In this document: positions 48,178 to 58,879 of the stretch, one piece after another
How positions within the stretch are numbered: the stretch's first letter is position 1
Layout: every line of letters begins with the position of its first letter
NCBI GenBank assembly: GCA_039583875.1
Contig: CM077165.1
Span: 74,388,757 to 74,452,756, forward strand
From: Platanthera guangdongensis
Lineage: Eukaryota > Streptophyta > Magnoliopsida > Asparagales > Orchidaceae
DNA: 64,000 bases
Reading direction: 5' to 3'
Translations under genes and position numbers: made by a program
Notes under the pieces: generated by a model
The model's database searches: none
Seen by the model: only the letters and a program-made list of their open reading frames with translations
Told to the model about the DNA's origin: nothing

Positions 48178-48759
48178 TCATCCGGCCCATCCCATCTCAC
48201 GCGCCCACCGGTAATGATCGGTTGTCAGTCCTATCGCATCGTTGCTGAGCCGCAGATGTTCCTCCATCCTCACCAATTGACCAGCCGAACCCATGCCCGC
48301 ACGCATCACAACCAACTCGTCGAGGACAAGCTGAAGATGGTGGTCATTCATCGCCATCCGTCGGTCAATCTGGCTTATCATGTGGAAGCGGGCCTCGTAG
48401 TTCTCCAGGATGGCCCAAAGTTCTTCCATCCTCACCATTCTCACCTCCAGAGATGAGATCCGACGATGTGGCTCACAAATTGCCAGCTGCTCGAACTTGC
48501 ACTCCAGCTCCAGATAGGCGCGAGCAGTGCCACGACGATACTCGCTGCCCGATAACCCGATGGCGTCGATGAAGGCCGCCCCTGGGGTCGCTAGGTGATC
48601 TGCCAAAATAAATAGAAGGCCGCCAGATCTGAAATTGACGACTAACTCATTAAACGAAACAATAGTAACGTAGGTTACTGGGACAAGGACACCGTGATCG
48701 ACGAGGAGAATGGCCGCGACCTGAGGAATCTCGTTGACCAGAAGATGAACCACCCGCAT
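48178..48759 (-). CDS. Possible second antisense ORF, coiled-coil protein (uncertain)
   Basis: A 193-codon minus-strand frame. From about codon 55 on it has a regular, helix-prone composition (SSLEVRMVRMEELWAILENY, HHLQLVLDELVVMRAGMG) consistent with a coiled coil. A TTTATTTTGGCAG acceptor-like sequence just before DHLATPGAAF (near 48598) suggests that the first part may be intron. I do not recognise the family. It lies upstream of the first antisense gene on the same strand. Tat elements can carry two additional ORFs, so this may be the second. It could also be a chance frame; codon-level support is thin. Confidence 0.35.
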   Translation of the reverse strand: MRVVHLLVNEIPQVAAILLVDHGVLVPVTYVTIVSFNELVVNFRSGGLLFILADHLATPGAAFIDAIGLSGSEYRRGTARAYLELECKFEQLAICEPHRRISSLEVRMVRMEELWAILENYEARFHMISQIDRRMAMNDHHLQLVLDELVVMRAGMGSAGQLVRMEEHLRLSNDAIGLTTDHYRWAREMGWAG

Positions 48760-49017
48760 GAGGCGGAGGCTACGACGAACTCGCCGGTTGGTACAAGGTC
48801 TTCTACGGAGGAGGTGTTGGATGTCGCTACTTGTCAGTTAGCGGCTGAGCGGTCAGAGGGGGCGACGACGGCAATAGATCACTCACCTCCTGTAGAGGAG
48901 CGACATTCAGAAGAGGTAATAGCGGTAATGGATGACTCGCAGGTGGTAGTGCAGAATCTTGCGCGGGAGTGGAGGTGACCTTGATCGTCGAAAGGTCCTT
49001 GCTCGCCCGATGGACCT

Positions 49018-49506
49018 TGTTGGGTACACTGGAAAATGTGTACCAGATTTAAAGAAGCCTCACCCTACTCAATGATATGCATCAAGGTGTATTTGATGTG
49101 TTTTGAGTTTATATGTGCAGGTTAAGTAATTGAGGGAAATGCAGAAAATTTCTAAGTTCATGTGTCGACACCTAGAGAAGCAGTGTCGACACTTATGAAG
49201 GCTTGTGTCGACACTGGAGAAAAGCTGTGTCGATACTTGGAGTAAATTGTGTCGACACCAGGAAAGGCAGAGTCGACACTAGAAGAAATGTGTCGACACA
49301 TACAGGCAGTGTCGACACACTGTGACGAATAGTTGACATAAATCGTGTCGACACTTAGAGGCAGTGTCGACACCCAGAGAAGATTAGTCGACATCAAATG
49401 TGTCGACACCAGGAGGCTGTGTCAACACACTGAAGGCATTGTCGACATCAACTATGTCGACACACAGGACTTGTGTCGACACACAGCAAGAATTCTGAAA
49501 GAAAAC
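49018..49506 (+). mobile_element. SireH: start of a SIRE-type 5' LTR, cut by SireI
   Basis: It begins TGTTGGGTACACTGG and matches the first ~140 bp of the SireG LTR with differences. A TGTCGACA array (49161-49490, about 13 copies, several altered) follows. It breaks off at the SireI LTR edge; the rest should lie beyond SireI, past the right border of the window. The left flank GACCT (49013-49017) is its expected target duplication. No gene is present. Confidence 0.85.
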
Positions 49507-51240
49507 TGTTGTCGACCTAAATCACCTAGAGGGGGGTGAATAGGTGGTTTGTGCGTCTTTTGCGGAAAAAAAAAATAATTAGAGCACAACACAGAAATAT
49601 CTACCAATATCACATACGACACAAGATTTATAGTGGTTCCCCAACCTTGGGTACATCCACTTTCCCTCACCGATCTAGCAATCAACTAGACTCGGCTACT
49701 CCACTATCTCGGATCAAAAATCGATCTTACCCTCGGAACAAAGTTCCTACAAACTTGATCCAAACAAAGGGATCTACACATCGGAAGATAACCCTTCCTA
49801 CAAACTCGGAGTGAAGAACTCCTACACCCGGAGAAGATTTCTCCTACAAAATTAATAAAGTGTTTACAAGAATACAAACAGTAAATCACTCAGATCTGGA
49901 AGACACGGCCAGGATCTTCTTCTTTACAACTTTGTATCAGAAATCGGTAAAGAAGTTCTCGGCTTCGATCTGGATTTACTCTCTTTTACAGAAATCGAGA
50001 GAGAATATGATCAGCGAAGTCGATCTCGATATGTAACTTTCTTCAGAATAATCCTCTGAAAGTAGAAGCTTTGGCCGGAGGAGAAGGCGGCGGCGGCGGC
50101 TTCCGATTTGCGAAAATCAGAGAGGAGTCGGCTGAAGAATATTTCTCGAAATAGAATGACAAGAAAGCTTGGAGAATACTTTGGGTTTGTCATTTTCTGA
50201 TAAGACCTTATATAGGAGAGACTAACGGTCATAATCAGTCATAATGATGTACACGTGGACCAATCATGTCGCGTGATTTAAAAAATCTCGTCAGAAAAAG
50301 GACTTAGAAAAATTTCGGAAAGATTCAGCCAACTACACGAGTAAGTCAATAACTACTCGAGTAGTTGAATAACTACTCGAGTATATTATGGAGAACATAC
50401 TCGGGTAAATATATAAAGACTACTCGAGTATATAGAGATCAACTACTCGAGTAAGCAGACAGAACTACTCGAGTACGTGTAGAGACCTACTCGAGTACAT
50501 AAAGGATCTACTCGAGTACTGGAGAAGTTACTCGAGTATATTCCATGAATTACTCGAGTACATGAAGTACTACTCGAGTGGAATACTTAGAAAAAAATTC
50601 TGAAGAGGTCTGCTGGCAACTACTCGAGTAGTTGAACTAAACTACTCGAGAGGGAGTAATCTACTCGAGTAGGTGAAAGTTCTACTCGAGTAAAAGACTT
50701 AGAAAAATTTAGATGAGGAAACCCTTTAGTACTCGGGTATAAAGAGAAATCTACTCGAGTATATAAGCATGCTACTCGAGTATATGACTTTGTCTACTCG
50801 AGTAGGTGACTTAGCTACTCGAGTATATGACTATGTCTACTCGAGTACAAGGTTCCTTTACTCGAGTAAATTATACCCAGACTACTCGAGTAGGTGAAAG
50901 CTCTACTCGAGTAAAACACTTAGAAAATTTCTGATGTTGGAAAAACTGATTCTTCTAGAGTAGCCAACTTCAAATTTCTTTCCCATAGTCCAATAGCTTG
51001 AATATGAAGTGTATCCCAATAGAGAGACCACACATGAGTCAACACCTTGGAATATGCAATGAGGGATTACATTTCACAGTTCCTATGTTTGAAGACCCAC
51101 TGTGGACTTACAATGGTCTACACTTCCAGTGAAATTCCTGCAAGCATATAACTCAAACCAAGCATTAGATACAACTTAATTCATCTTAGTTCCAGGGTGA
51201 CTTCATCAAATCTGGGTTCATGTGGATGAAATACCCAACA
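49507..51240 (-). repeat. SireI 3' LTR (~1.73 kb)
   Basis: The minus strand begins TGTTGGGTATTTC at 51240. The end is TG on the plus strand at 49507 (or 49510), next to CCTAAATCACCTAGAGGGGGG, the counterpart of the SireG LTR end. It carries a TACTCGAGTA array, TATATAA at 50214-50208 and a G/C-tract hairpin near the end. The inner border is sharp; the outer border is uncertain by 3 bp. Confidence 0.85.
50335..50920. repeat. TACTCGAGTA palindrome array in SireI U3
   Basis: About 20 copies of CTACTCGAGTAG or TACTCGAGTA with spacers of roughly 10-20 bp and a few decayed copies (ACTCGGGTA). It ends about 120 bp before the LTR TATA box (minus strand). The motif is entirely different from the one in SireG, but the layout is the same. 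Confidence 0.95.
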
Positions 51241-51444
51241 ATCTCCCCCTATTTGTTGAAGTCAGAACCCTTTACACTAAGGTGAATTATGGATATGAAA
51301 GAAACTAAGTAGAAAAAATATGAGCAGGTAAGCAAAGGATAATGAAAAAGATAATTAGACATCAATGAAGAATTGTATATATTTGAGTTTCCAAAAACAT
51401 CAAGTCTGCAACTTGTCATTTCAATCTCTCAACATCTTTTAGGT

Positions 51445-53831
51445 TTAGGCTTGAGAGTGCTGCTTATCCATGTTTTCCTGCTGTCTTCTTAGATAACTGA
51501 ATGGCTTTGGGAAATACTTAGGAGGCCTTGGAGGAGCAGCAAGGTTATTTCTCCCAAACTCTCTGCCATGGATCTTCCTTTTCAGCATTGACTTCTCATA
51601 TAACTCCCATTCCTGGGAACTGTAGTGCATGTTTCTGTTCTCATTGTGATCCATGACCAGCCTGAGTGTGTCCAAAATGAGAGACTTTGAAGTTGGAGAC
51701 CAGGCTTCAGGATGTTCAGGGGCCTTAGAAGGAGCAGTCCTGCTAGCAGAGGGACCATCACCATATTTCCTTTTCTTCTTGTGGATTCTAATATCTGGAT
51801 GGGCTTGAAGGAATATATCAGCAGGATCGTCTTTTTCCCAGCCTGGAACATAAGTGTCTGGAGGAGCAACTGAGTCTCCAGGCCTGGGAGAGAAGGTAGG
51901 TTGTTGAGGAACAGCTGGGGCAGTGACATCTATGGCTAGAGGATTGAGATGATGGGGAATGATGTTTGGGTCAACTGCAAGATCTGGCAAGATCTGATTG
52001 TGCATCCATACATCAGTGTCATATGTGTGAAATTTGACACTCTGTATCTGGGCAAGCACATCATCATGAATAGTCTTCACATGAGCTTCCCATACAGCTG
52101 TCTTTTGAGCAGTAGATTTTTCTACCTATTCTTTGAGTTCTTTTATCAAACCCTCCCCCTTTCTGATTTCAACAGATACTTTCTCTATGGTGTCATCTTT
52201 GAAAATGCCAACTTCTTCACAGATCTTCATCTTGTTGGCTTCAGTCCTTTTGTCTAGTTCTATCTGATTGTTTGCCAAGGTGATACCTTGTTCCATAACA
52301 TTGCCCACACTAGTGATAGTATGGTCAAGGGCTTTGCCACCAAGTTTGAACAGGTACTTGAGCTTGTCAGTGTTATGCTGAATTTCAGCAAAACCTCTAC
52401 TCATTTCAGACTCAAGAGCAGTTACCTTGTCAGTGACCACCTTTAGAGAGGTGTCAAAATAGGTTCTCTGTGCTTGAAGAAGAAGTGCAATACTTTGCAG
52501 CAGATCTGAGGAGGAGGAAACTGTAGCAATGGCTGAGGGAGCAGCAGTAGGGATAAGAGGAGTTACCCAAGGAGCCATTTCTTCAATTATCACTGAGCTG
52601 AGAGATCTGGTGGTAGGAATGACAGCATCCAATTCTTCTGTATCATGGGGGATGGAGAAATCGAGGTTTCTGAGAGGGGCCTCAGCTGGCTCAGGAGAAG
52701 GCTCATCAGAAATAAAAATGGTGTCTGGCTTATCTGCTGGAGGATTTGGAGAAGGTGTGGGAGTCCTGGCTGGAGAGTGAGCAGGAGTCTGTGCTGGAGA
52801 CAAGTCCTTGTTACCTTCAGAGGTTGGAGCTGGAGGAGAGGGAGGAGGAGGAGGGAGCACATCTTCAGAAAGCTCTGGAATCATGGCATCTATAACAGCA
52901 GCTGTGGATAGAAGAGTGTCTTGAGGTAGGTGATCTAAGGGAGTGGCTGGACTCTGTGCAGTATGAGGTAGGGATGGAATTTCTGGCTGAGGAGAGGGCT
53001 GCCTGACTTGGCTAGAAGGAGCAGGCTCCCCCTCACTTAGTGCACCAGAGGAGCTGGCCACATGATGAGGAGAGGGAGATGGAGTCCTGTCCTCTTCAAC
53101 TGGAACTGCTGGAATTTTTGAAACTTGTGCAGCTTGGGCAGAGTTCTTGAGCTTAAGATCACATCTCTGAATTGAAGAGATGGAGACCTTCTTCATGTGG
53201 TGAAGTGGGGTTCCTTTGGTGAAGTTGAAAACTGCAGGATCTGTTTCATGGAGAAGCAGAGAGATGATTCTGGCGTAGTTGGGTGATTTCACGCTATCCT
53301 TGATTTTGTCCAGAATCAGCATACCAAACTGAAATTTCTTGTGGCAGACAATTGCTTGCATTATGTCGAAGAAATAGGATGGGATGTCTCTGATGGAGTG
53401 TGCCTTGCAGAGAGGAATTTTGCCAATGATGTCTACCAGAAATTTTCCTTCAGCATTCATGTCTGACCTCTTGATATATTGAGCTTCAGGAGAAATGCCA
53501 TAGAAGAGTGCTGTTCGGTCAGAATCTTCATCATCCAGATCATCTTCTTCATCAACAATAGGTAAACGGAGAAGTTGAGAGACAGAGGCTTAGTGAACTT
53601 GAGTTTCAATCCCTTTACTGTAGATTTTAGAACTTTTCCATTTCGTCGAACCTTGAGATTTGAGAAGAATTCTGCAACTTCGGGGAAGAGAACACGACAG
53701 GGTTCTTGGAGAGTGAAGGAGAGGCTGGCGGTGTCGAGAAGGATGAGGAGGTTGCGGAAATCATCGGAGAGCTCTGCGATACCCTCGGTGACTAGTTCGG
53801 AGCCGACGCCAATCTTGTGAGAAGTCGCCAT
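51445..53831 (-). pseudogene. SireI extra ORF, one frameshift and one stop
   Basis: ATG at 53831. The first ~90 codons (GSELVTEGIAELSDDFRNLLILLDTA, EPCRVLFPEVAEFFSNL, KSTVKGLKLKFTKPLSLNF) align with the start of the SireJ and SireG ORFs. A frameshift near 53570-53590 moves the rest into the frame holding MNAEGKFLVDIIGKIPL and ARIISLLLHETDP. A TAG lies at 52128-52126, after which the frame continues with KTIHDDVLAQ. A long Ser-Pro-rich acidic middle is followed by a basic NLS-like HKKKRKYG near 51780 and the conserved C-terminal domain (EAWSPTSKSLIL, YFPKPFSYLRRQ). About 795 codons in all. No membrane segment is visible. Confidence 0.85.
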
Positions 53832-53922
53832 GGATACGAATGACTGGAGGAATGAGAGAGAGGGCTCTGCAACTTCGGCGGAGGAGAGGAGTCGAATCGG
53901 CAGGGTAGGCGAAGAGGCAGAG

Positions 53923-54409
53923 GGTACTCGAGAGATAAAAATGATCTCGTGTAGGTTTGAGGTTGCGGAATTTCATATATATATTACTCTTAAATTACTG
54001 CTAATTAATTTAAAGCAGGAGGCGACATCTAGCCTTGGGGGGCGAATAGAACAATTTTCAAAATCTGGGAAACAGGACACGAGAAGGAGATAGACTACTC
54101 GAGTAGGTAAAGGAGCTACTCGAGTAGGTCGTTAGGAGGTGCTCGAGTAGGTCTGCAAAGAGTACTCGAGTAGGTAGATGACTTACTCGAGTAGGTCGAC
54201 AGGAGTTACTCGAGTAGGAGGAGAGAGCTACTCGAGTAGATGGGTGACTTACTCGAGTAGGTAAATGACTTACTCAAGTAGGTCTTTAGATACTCGAGTA
54301 GGCACATCCTCATACTCGAGTAGGTCAGTATACATACTCGAGTAGGTGCATTCTTATACTAGAGTAGGTAGAGAGGAGTACTCGAGTATGTCTCAACTTC
54401 TCGAGTAGA
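53923..54409 (-). promoter_or_regulatory. Internal promoter of SireI extra ORF: TACTCGAGTA array plus TATA
   Basis: About 13 TACTCGAGTA palindromes (54093-54409) lie between the RNase H end and the extra ORF. A TATA-like ATATATATA follows at 53985-53975 on the minus strand, with one more CTCGAG core near 53927 before the ATG at 53831. It copies the SireI U3 motif, just as the SireG spacer copies the SireG U3 motif. Confidence 0.7.
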
Positions 54410-54485
54410 ATTTTGAAAAAGTTGAGAAGGGAGAGATTTTGACTAACCCCTTGCAATTACGAGTTTCTTAGTCAGCTAGCCTTCT

Positions 54486-54573
54486 TTAGTCCTCTTTGTT
54501 GAGCATCCTAAGCTCTGTCTTGAAGAACAAGAACATGGTCTCGTCCAGCGGCTTTGTGAAGATATCTACAACT
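54486..54573 (-). pseudogene. SireI RNase H C-terminal fragment
   Basis: The minus-strand reading VDIFTKPLDETMFLFFKTEL, then RMLNKED and TAA at 54488-54486, is the conserved end of copia RNase H. It matches the ends in SireK (IFTKPLDEAKFNLFKTELGML) and SireG. It is cut at 54573 by the SireJ LTR. Confidence 0.88.
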
Positions 54574-56204
54574 TGAAAGTCCACCTAGTGTCAACTATGT
54601 GCACCTATGGGGGGGGGGGGGGGTGGGGAAATAGGTGACGTGTAGCGCTTTTGCGGAATTTCCGAATGTACCTGCACAATAAAAATAAAAAGCACAGCAC
54701 ACAGAATACACAGGCAATTTATAGTGGTTCCCCGACTTGGGTACATCCACTTTCCCCCTTCGACCTATCTCCCAACAAGGGACGACTCGGTCTCTTCTCC
54801 AACAGGATTGAAATCCAATCCCTGCACTATCGGAAGGAACCCTTCCATACGTGAGAGTCAACACTCCCACAAAATGGGTTGCACCCAACCCTTACAACAT
54901 GGAACAATCGTTCCTTTACAACAAAAGTAAAATGGAATGTACATGAGATACAAACTTCGTTTGGAGACTACGATGTTCCTCTTCGTTCGACGACGTGTTC
55001 GTGAAGTCAACGAAGAGTCTACAACCTTGGTCTCTCTTGGAAAGGATCTCCCCGGAACAGGCGGCGGCAAAACGAGCGGCGGCTTGGTTCGGGATCGGCG
55101 ACAACGAAGGTGCGCGGCTGCAGTACTTTGAGATCCAAACTTCGTAGCGAAGCTAGCTAGGTCTACCAACGGTCACACTAGGATCAATCGTCTCGATCGA
55201 TTCGAATGGGGAAGACTTTCCCGATCTACAAATCGAGAGACAAGAGATCTCCGGTTAGACACGTGAGACGCTGAGCTTAGCTAGGCTTCTATCGACCGGA
55301 GATCAGGAAGAAAACACGATCTCGACCGGCGATCCACACTCTCGCGCGGCGATGGAGGCGGCGGTGGAAACTCGCGAACTAGGTCAAGTCGCGGCTCTGC
55401 TTTTTCGTATCTTTTTCCGTTCTTCTACTGTTCAAAAATACCCGTATATTTATACATTGAAGACCCATACAATATGACCGTTGTGGGTCCCACAAGTAGA
55501 AACCCGAAATCCGTTTCAAACTAGTCCAGCGGCAGAATCCGGTCCAGCAGCATCTAGAGAAAACGCCAAGTAAAATTCGTCGAGAATCGTTGGTGATTCT
55601 CGACGAATCGGCGAGAATCAATTAACGATTCTTGACGATTCGTCGAGAATCACTAGTGATTCTCGACGATTCCCTTGTTGATTCTCAACGATTTTCACTT
55701 GGTATTCATGACCTGCTCTGCGACGGGTTCGGCGAGAATCATTAGTGATTCTCGCCGAATCTCACTTGGCACCATTTTAAGGTAGCCGGAAGGAGTCGGC
55801 GAGAATCACTAATGATTCTCGACGATTCAGCGAGAATCGGCGAGAATCACTTGGTGATTCTCGTCGACTTTCACTTGGACGAATTTTCGTCATTCCACTC
55901 AAGAGCTGCTTCTTGACCCATCCTTGCTCCTTGTCTTCTCTTGCATAAACATGGCCCTGTACTTGAAAGTAAGTGCACTCCAATAGAGAGAGTACACGTA
56001 GGCCAACACACTGATCTGCTCAACGAGGGATTACGTCGTGCAGACCCGTGTATATTGACCTACTGCACCCTGACATTGGTGTGCACTTAGCGTGGAAGAG
56101 ATGCAAGCACAACTTAAGATGTTTCATCAAATACATTGTGAATTCATCTTAGCTTGACAGGTGGCTTCCTCAAATCCAGGTAATTGTGGATACAATACCC
56201 AACA
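54574..56204 (-). repeat. SireJ 3' LTR (1631 bp)
   Basis: The minus strand begins TGTTGGGTATTG at 56204 and ends GTGGACTTTCA at 54574. It contains a hairpin array (55565-55870), TATAAATA at 55454-55447 and a poly-C tract flanked by CACCTAT/ATAGGTG near the end. It is similar to the SireK LTR (about 93% over the last 350 bp by eye). The polypurine tract is at 56217-56205. Confidence 0.92.
55565..55870. repeat. GATTCTCG/CGAGAATC palindrome array in SireJ U3
   Basis: About ten half-sites GATTCTCGACGAATC or CGGCGAGAATC, arranged as head-to-head hairpins. The best is CGAGAATCACTAGTGATTCTCG-like, and there are gaps of non-repeat sequence. It lies directly upstream of the LTR TATA box on the minus strand. 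Confidence 0.9.
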
Positions 56205-56458
56205 ATCTCCCCCTATTTGACGAAGCCAAAACCCTACTAGCTAAGATGAATAACACCTATCAAATAATAAACATAGCATTCGGAAATTAAACATGCAGCA
56301 TAAGAGAATAAATGCAACCAGATCAGGACTTGAGTCATTCACAAATTAAAATACGAATGTATATATATATATATATATATATAATCTCAGAATTGTTCAT
56401 ATCATAACAATAATCATTAAATGTTTTTAGGAGAGAATGACAAGCTACAAGTTGTTGA

Positions 56459-58699
56459 CTATCTTTCCTTAGCTAAGTCATCCTTGAGTTTCTGCGCCAA
56501 AAACTTCTTCCTTTGTCTCTCCATGTACTCCTTAGGCTTCGGGTAATATCTGGGAGGAGGAACTTTATCTGCATCCGTGTTGTTTCTGAAGAATATGTTC
56601 CTTTTGGCTTCATACGTCTTATGCCTCTCCCATTCATACTGGCTGTATACTTCGTTGCGATTGAGTTCTCCTTTTTCTTGTAGCCAAAAGGTGTCCAAGA
56701 TGATATTCTTTGAAACTGGACTCCACTTTTCATTTCTTACTTCCTCCTCACTCAGTCGAGTTCTCTTTTCAGCCTGTGTCTCCTTGGAGGTCCCTTCTTG
56801 AGCTTTTCTTTTTCCCCTGGCTTTTGCTAAGGCCTCTTGGTCAAACATGCTCCTCAGTTTAGCTTTGGAGAGAGCCCTAGCATCAGCTTCATTTGTGGGA
56901 ACATCTGCAGCACTTGCACTTATTCCTTCAGCAGCACCTACTCCCTCAGCGGCCGTAGAAGTCTCAGGAGGATGAATATCTGCAGGATTTTCAGCAAAGG
57001 GGATGCCTAACGCCTGGTGGAGCATCCACCAGTTGCTGTCATAGACGTACTTGTTTGACTGCTCGAAGTTTGTGATCATGACTTCTCGTAGCTCAGCCAT
57101 CTTAGCTATGTAGTCCTCCTCCCCCTTTTTGGCTTCAACATCGATACAGTTTGCATAGGAGTGCAAGGAGTCATCAATGTGCTTGGTGGTTCGGGAGAAT
57201 TCATTGACTAAGGCTTGCTGATTGGTGTTAAGAGTTACCATATTACCGTCAAACTTTTGAATGTTGTTGGCTACAACATGTGCATTCTGATTTACGACAG
57301 CAAGAGTGTCGGTGTTCTTCTTCAATCCGGCCATAAGAAGTGTGACAGCTTCGCCGGCCGCGGTATACTTCTCTTCAAATTTCTTCTCCATCACGTCCAG
57401 TTTATGGTTGATTTCCACCATATTCTTGAGCATGAGCTTTTCAGATGTCTTAATCCTTTTCAGCATTTTATTCTGAGCTTCATCAAAAGAGGCTTGAAGT
57501 TCATTCACAATGCCCTGAATGACATTGATAGTGTGAGTGGCTAGCTCGTCTCGTAACGGAATAACCGGAGGCACTTGTGGGCCTTGCCCTTCAGCAGACG
57601 CATCTGTAGAGCTGGATACAAGCACAGTCTCTAATGGAGGAATGCTGGCGGCCTCTGTAGATTTATCTGACTCCCCCTCCACTGGTGCAGGCTTGTCAGA
57701 TGGAGGTTCAACAGGATCCGGAGCCTCCAATACTTCATGTCCCTCATGCCCTTCATCCTCTTCGTCATCATCCATGAACTCATCTTCATCAGCAACCTCT
57801 TCCAATTCTTTGCCAGCAGTCTCCAGTACAGTGTCACTTTCTTCTCGAATTTCGGCCACAGTATCCCTGGCCACCTGGGAGATTTCAGATACTACATCCG
57901 TATGAGGGGGTAGAGGCTCCCCCTCGATTCCTGCAGGCAAGGTATCAGGAATGTCACTGGGGGTGACTGCTGAAGATACTCCCTGTTGCTCTTCCACTGC
58001 AGTCTGCCCAATACGCCTCTCCCATCGATCAAACACACTTGAGTCCATCTTCTTCAAGTAGTGGAGAGGGACACCTTTACTCATGTCAAATTTGTCTCCA
58101 TTTAGCTGGTTTAGATATAGACTTATGATGCGGCCGAAACTCGGAGAGCCCAAGGTGTCCTTGATCTTCTCGAACAGCAACTCCCCCCAGTTGAACCGTT
58201 TACGGCAGACGACAGCTATCAGGATCTTGAACATATCCGCTGAGATATGGTCGTGAGAGCCCGGCTTGCAGATGAGCACCTTTCCAATAATGTCAGACAG
58301 GAGCTTCCCTTCTTCATTCATATCCTTTCTCTTTATGGACCTAGTTCCTCGTGGGAGACCGCAGAATGAGAGAGTTCTGGCTTTGTCATCGTCCTCCAGA
58401 TAGTCTTCATGCTCCGATCTAGAAAGCTGCAGGAAGCGGGTCAGCTTGCTGGCAGATAGCTTGACCTTTGCCCCAGCCACCTTGCTTTTGATTAGTGAGT
58501 CGCCACTTCGGAGTCTTGCGGTGGCGAAGAACTCCAACACCTCTTTGTCCAAGATTTTGCAAGGGTGCTCCAGGACGAATGTTAGCCCAGCCTCTTCCAG
58601 CATCAGAATGATGTTGCGGAATTCGTCCGAGGCGTGAGAGAACCCAGTCCGAACAAGCTCGTAACCGGTGACCAACCCAGCAGTTGTCCTTGGAGCCAT
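56459..58699 (-). CDS. SireJ extra ORF: intact 746-aa homologue
   Basis: Open from the ATG at 58699 to 56459. N-terminal domain about 1-230: GYELVRTGFSHASDEFRNII, EVLEFFATARLRSG, DMNEEGKLLSDIIGKVLICK, GRIISLYLNQLNG. Then an acidic region rich in Glu/Asp (about 260-370), a helical coiled-coil middle (about 390-540), and basic clusters KARGKRKAQEG and EKRTRLSEEE (about 620-650) that could form a bipartite nuclear signal. The conserved C-terminal domain has EKWSPVSKNIIL with Trp at 659 and YYPKPKEYMERQRKKF near the end. No signal peptide or membrane helix is visible. It is the clearest sign that the extra ORF is kept by selection, since this element has no pol. Function unknown. Confidence 0.85.
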   Translation of the reverse strand: MAPRTTAGLVTGYELVRTGFSHASDEFRNIILMLEEAGLTFVLEHPCKILDKEVLEFFATARLRSGDSLIKSKVAGAKVKLSASKLTRFLQLSRSEHEDYLEDDDKARTLSFCGLPRGTRSIKRKDMNEEGKLLSDIIGKVLICKPGSHDHISADMFKILIAVVCRKRFNWGELLFEKIKDTLGSPSFGRIISLYLNQLNGDKFDMSKGVPLHYLKKMDSSVFDRWERRIGQTAVEEQQGVSSAVTPSDIPDTLPAGIEGEPLPPHTDVVSEISQVARDTVAEIREESDTVLETAGKELEEVADEDEFMDDDEEDEGHEGHEVLEAPDPVEPPSDKPAPVEGESDKSTEAASIPPLETVLVSSSTDASAEGQGPQVPPVIPLRDELATHTINVIQGIVNELQASFDEAQNKMLKRIKTSEKLMLKNMVEINHKLDVMEKKFEEKYTAAGEAVTLLMAGLKKNTDTLAVVNQNAHVVANNIQKFDGNMVTLNTNQQALVNEFSRTTKHIDDSLHSYANCIDVEAKKGEEDYIAKMAELREVMITNFEQSNKYVYDSNWWMLHQALGIPFAENPADIHPPETSTAAEGVGAAEGISASAADVPTNEADARALSKAKLRSMFDQEALAKARGKRKAQEGTSKETQAEKRTRLSEEEVRNEKWSPVSKNIILDTFWLQEKGELNRNEVYSQYEWERHKTYEAKRNIFFRNNTDADKVPPPRYYPKPKEYMERQRKKFLAQKLKDDLAKER

Positions 58700-58879
58700 T
58701 GCAGATCTAGAGAGAGAATCCCTACTCTAAGCTTTAATGAACACTCAAAAGGAAAGAGTCACTAGTGAGAACGTCCAAGTACGGGTGAGGAAGAGGTTAC
58801 CTAGGGGCGTAGACGGAAGTGAGTTTGTGAGCTTCCTGCGAGAACTCTTCCTAGAGCGTCTTTTGGGAAGACCTTCGGT

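Larger units (their letters stand above)
43227..49017 (+). mobile_element. TatF, right part: integrase end, repeat-rich 3' region, antisense gene
   Basis: This continues TatF after the SireG target duplication. It holds the integrase C-terminus (to 43537), duplicated and tandem repeats (43690-45640) and an antisense additional gene (45987-47831). A second antisense reading (48178-48759) may also belong here. No 3' LTR or polypurine tract was recognised before SireH begins at 49018. It may lie beyond the right edge or be lost. Confidence 0.65.
49507..54573 (-). mobile_element. SireI: 3' part of a SIRE-type element with TACTCGAGTA arrays
   Basis: On the minus strand: end of RNase H (54573-54486), palindrome array, TATA, broken extra ORF, polypurine tract (51253-51241), 3' LTR (51240-49507). 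SireJ is inserted at 54573/54574 within the last codons of RNase H, so gag and most of pol lie beyond the right edge. It is inserted in SireH. Confidence 0.88.

Noticed and set aside
48694..48978. 94-codon plus-strand ORF near the SireH border
   Set aside because: It overlaps the better-supported antisense frame and has no recognisable features.
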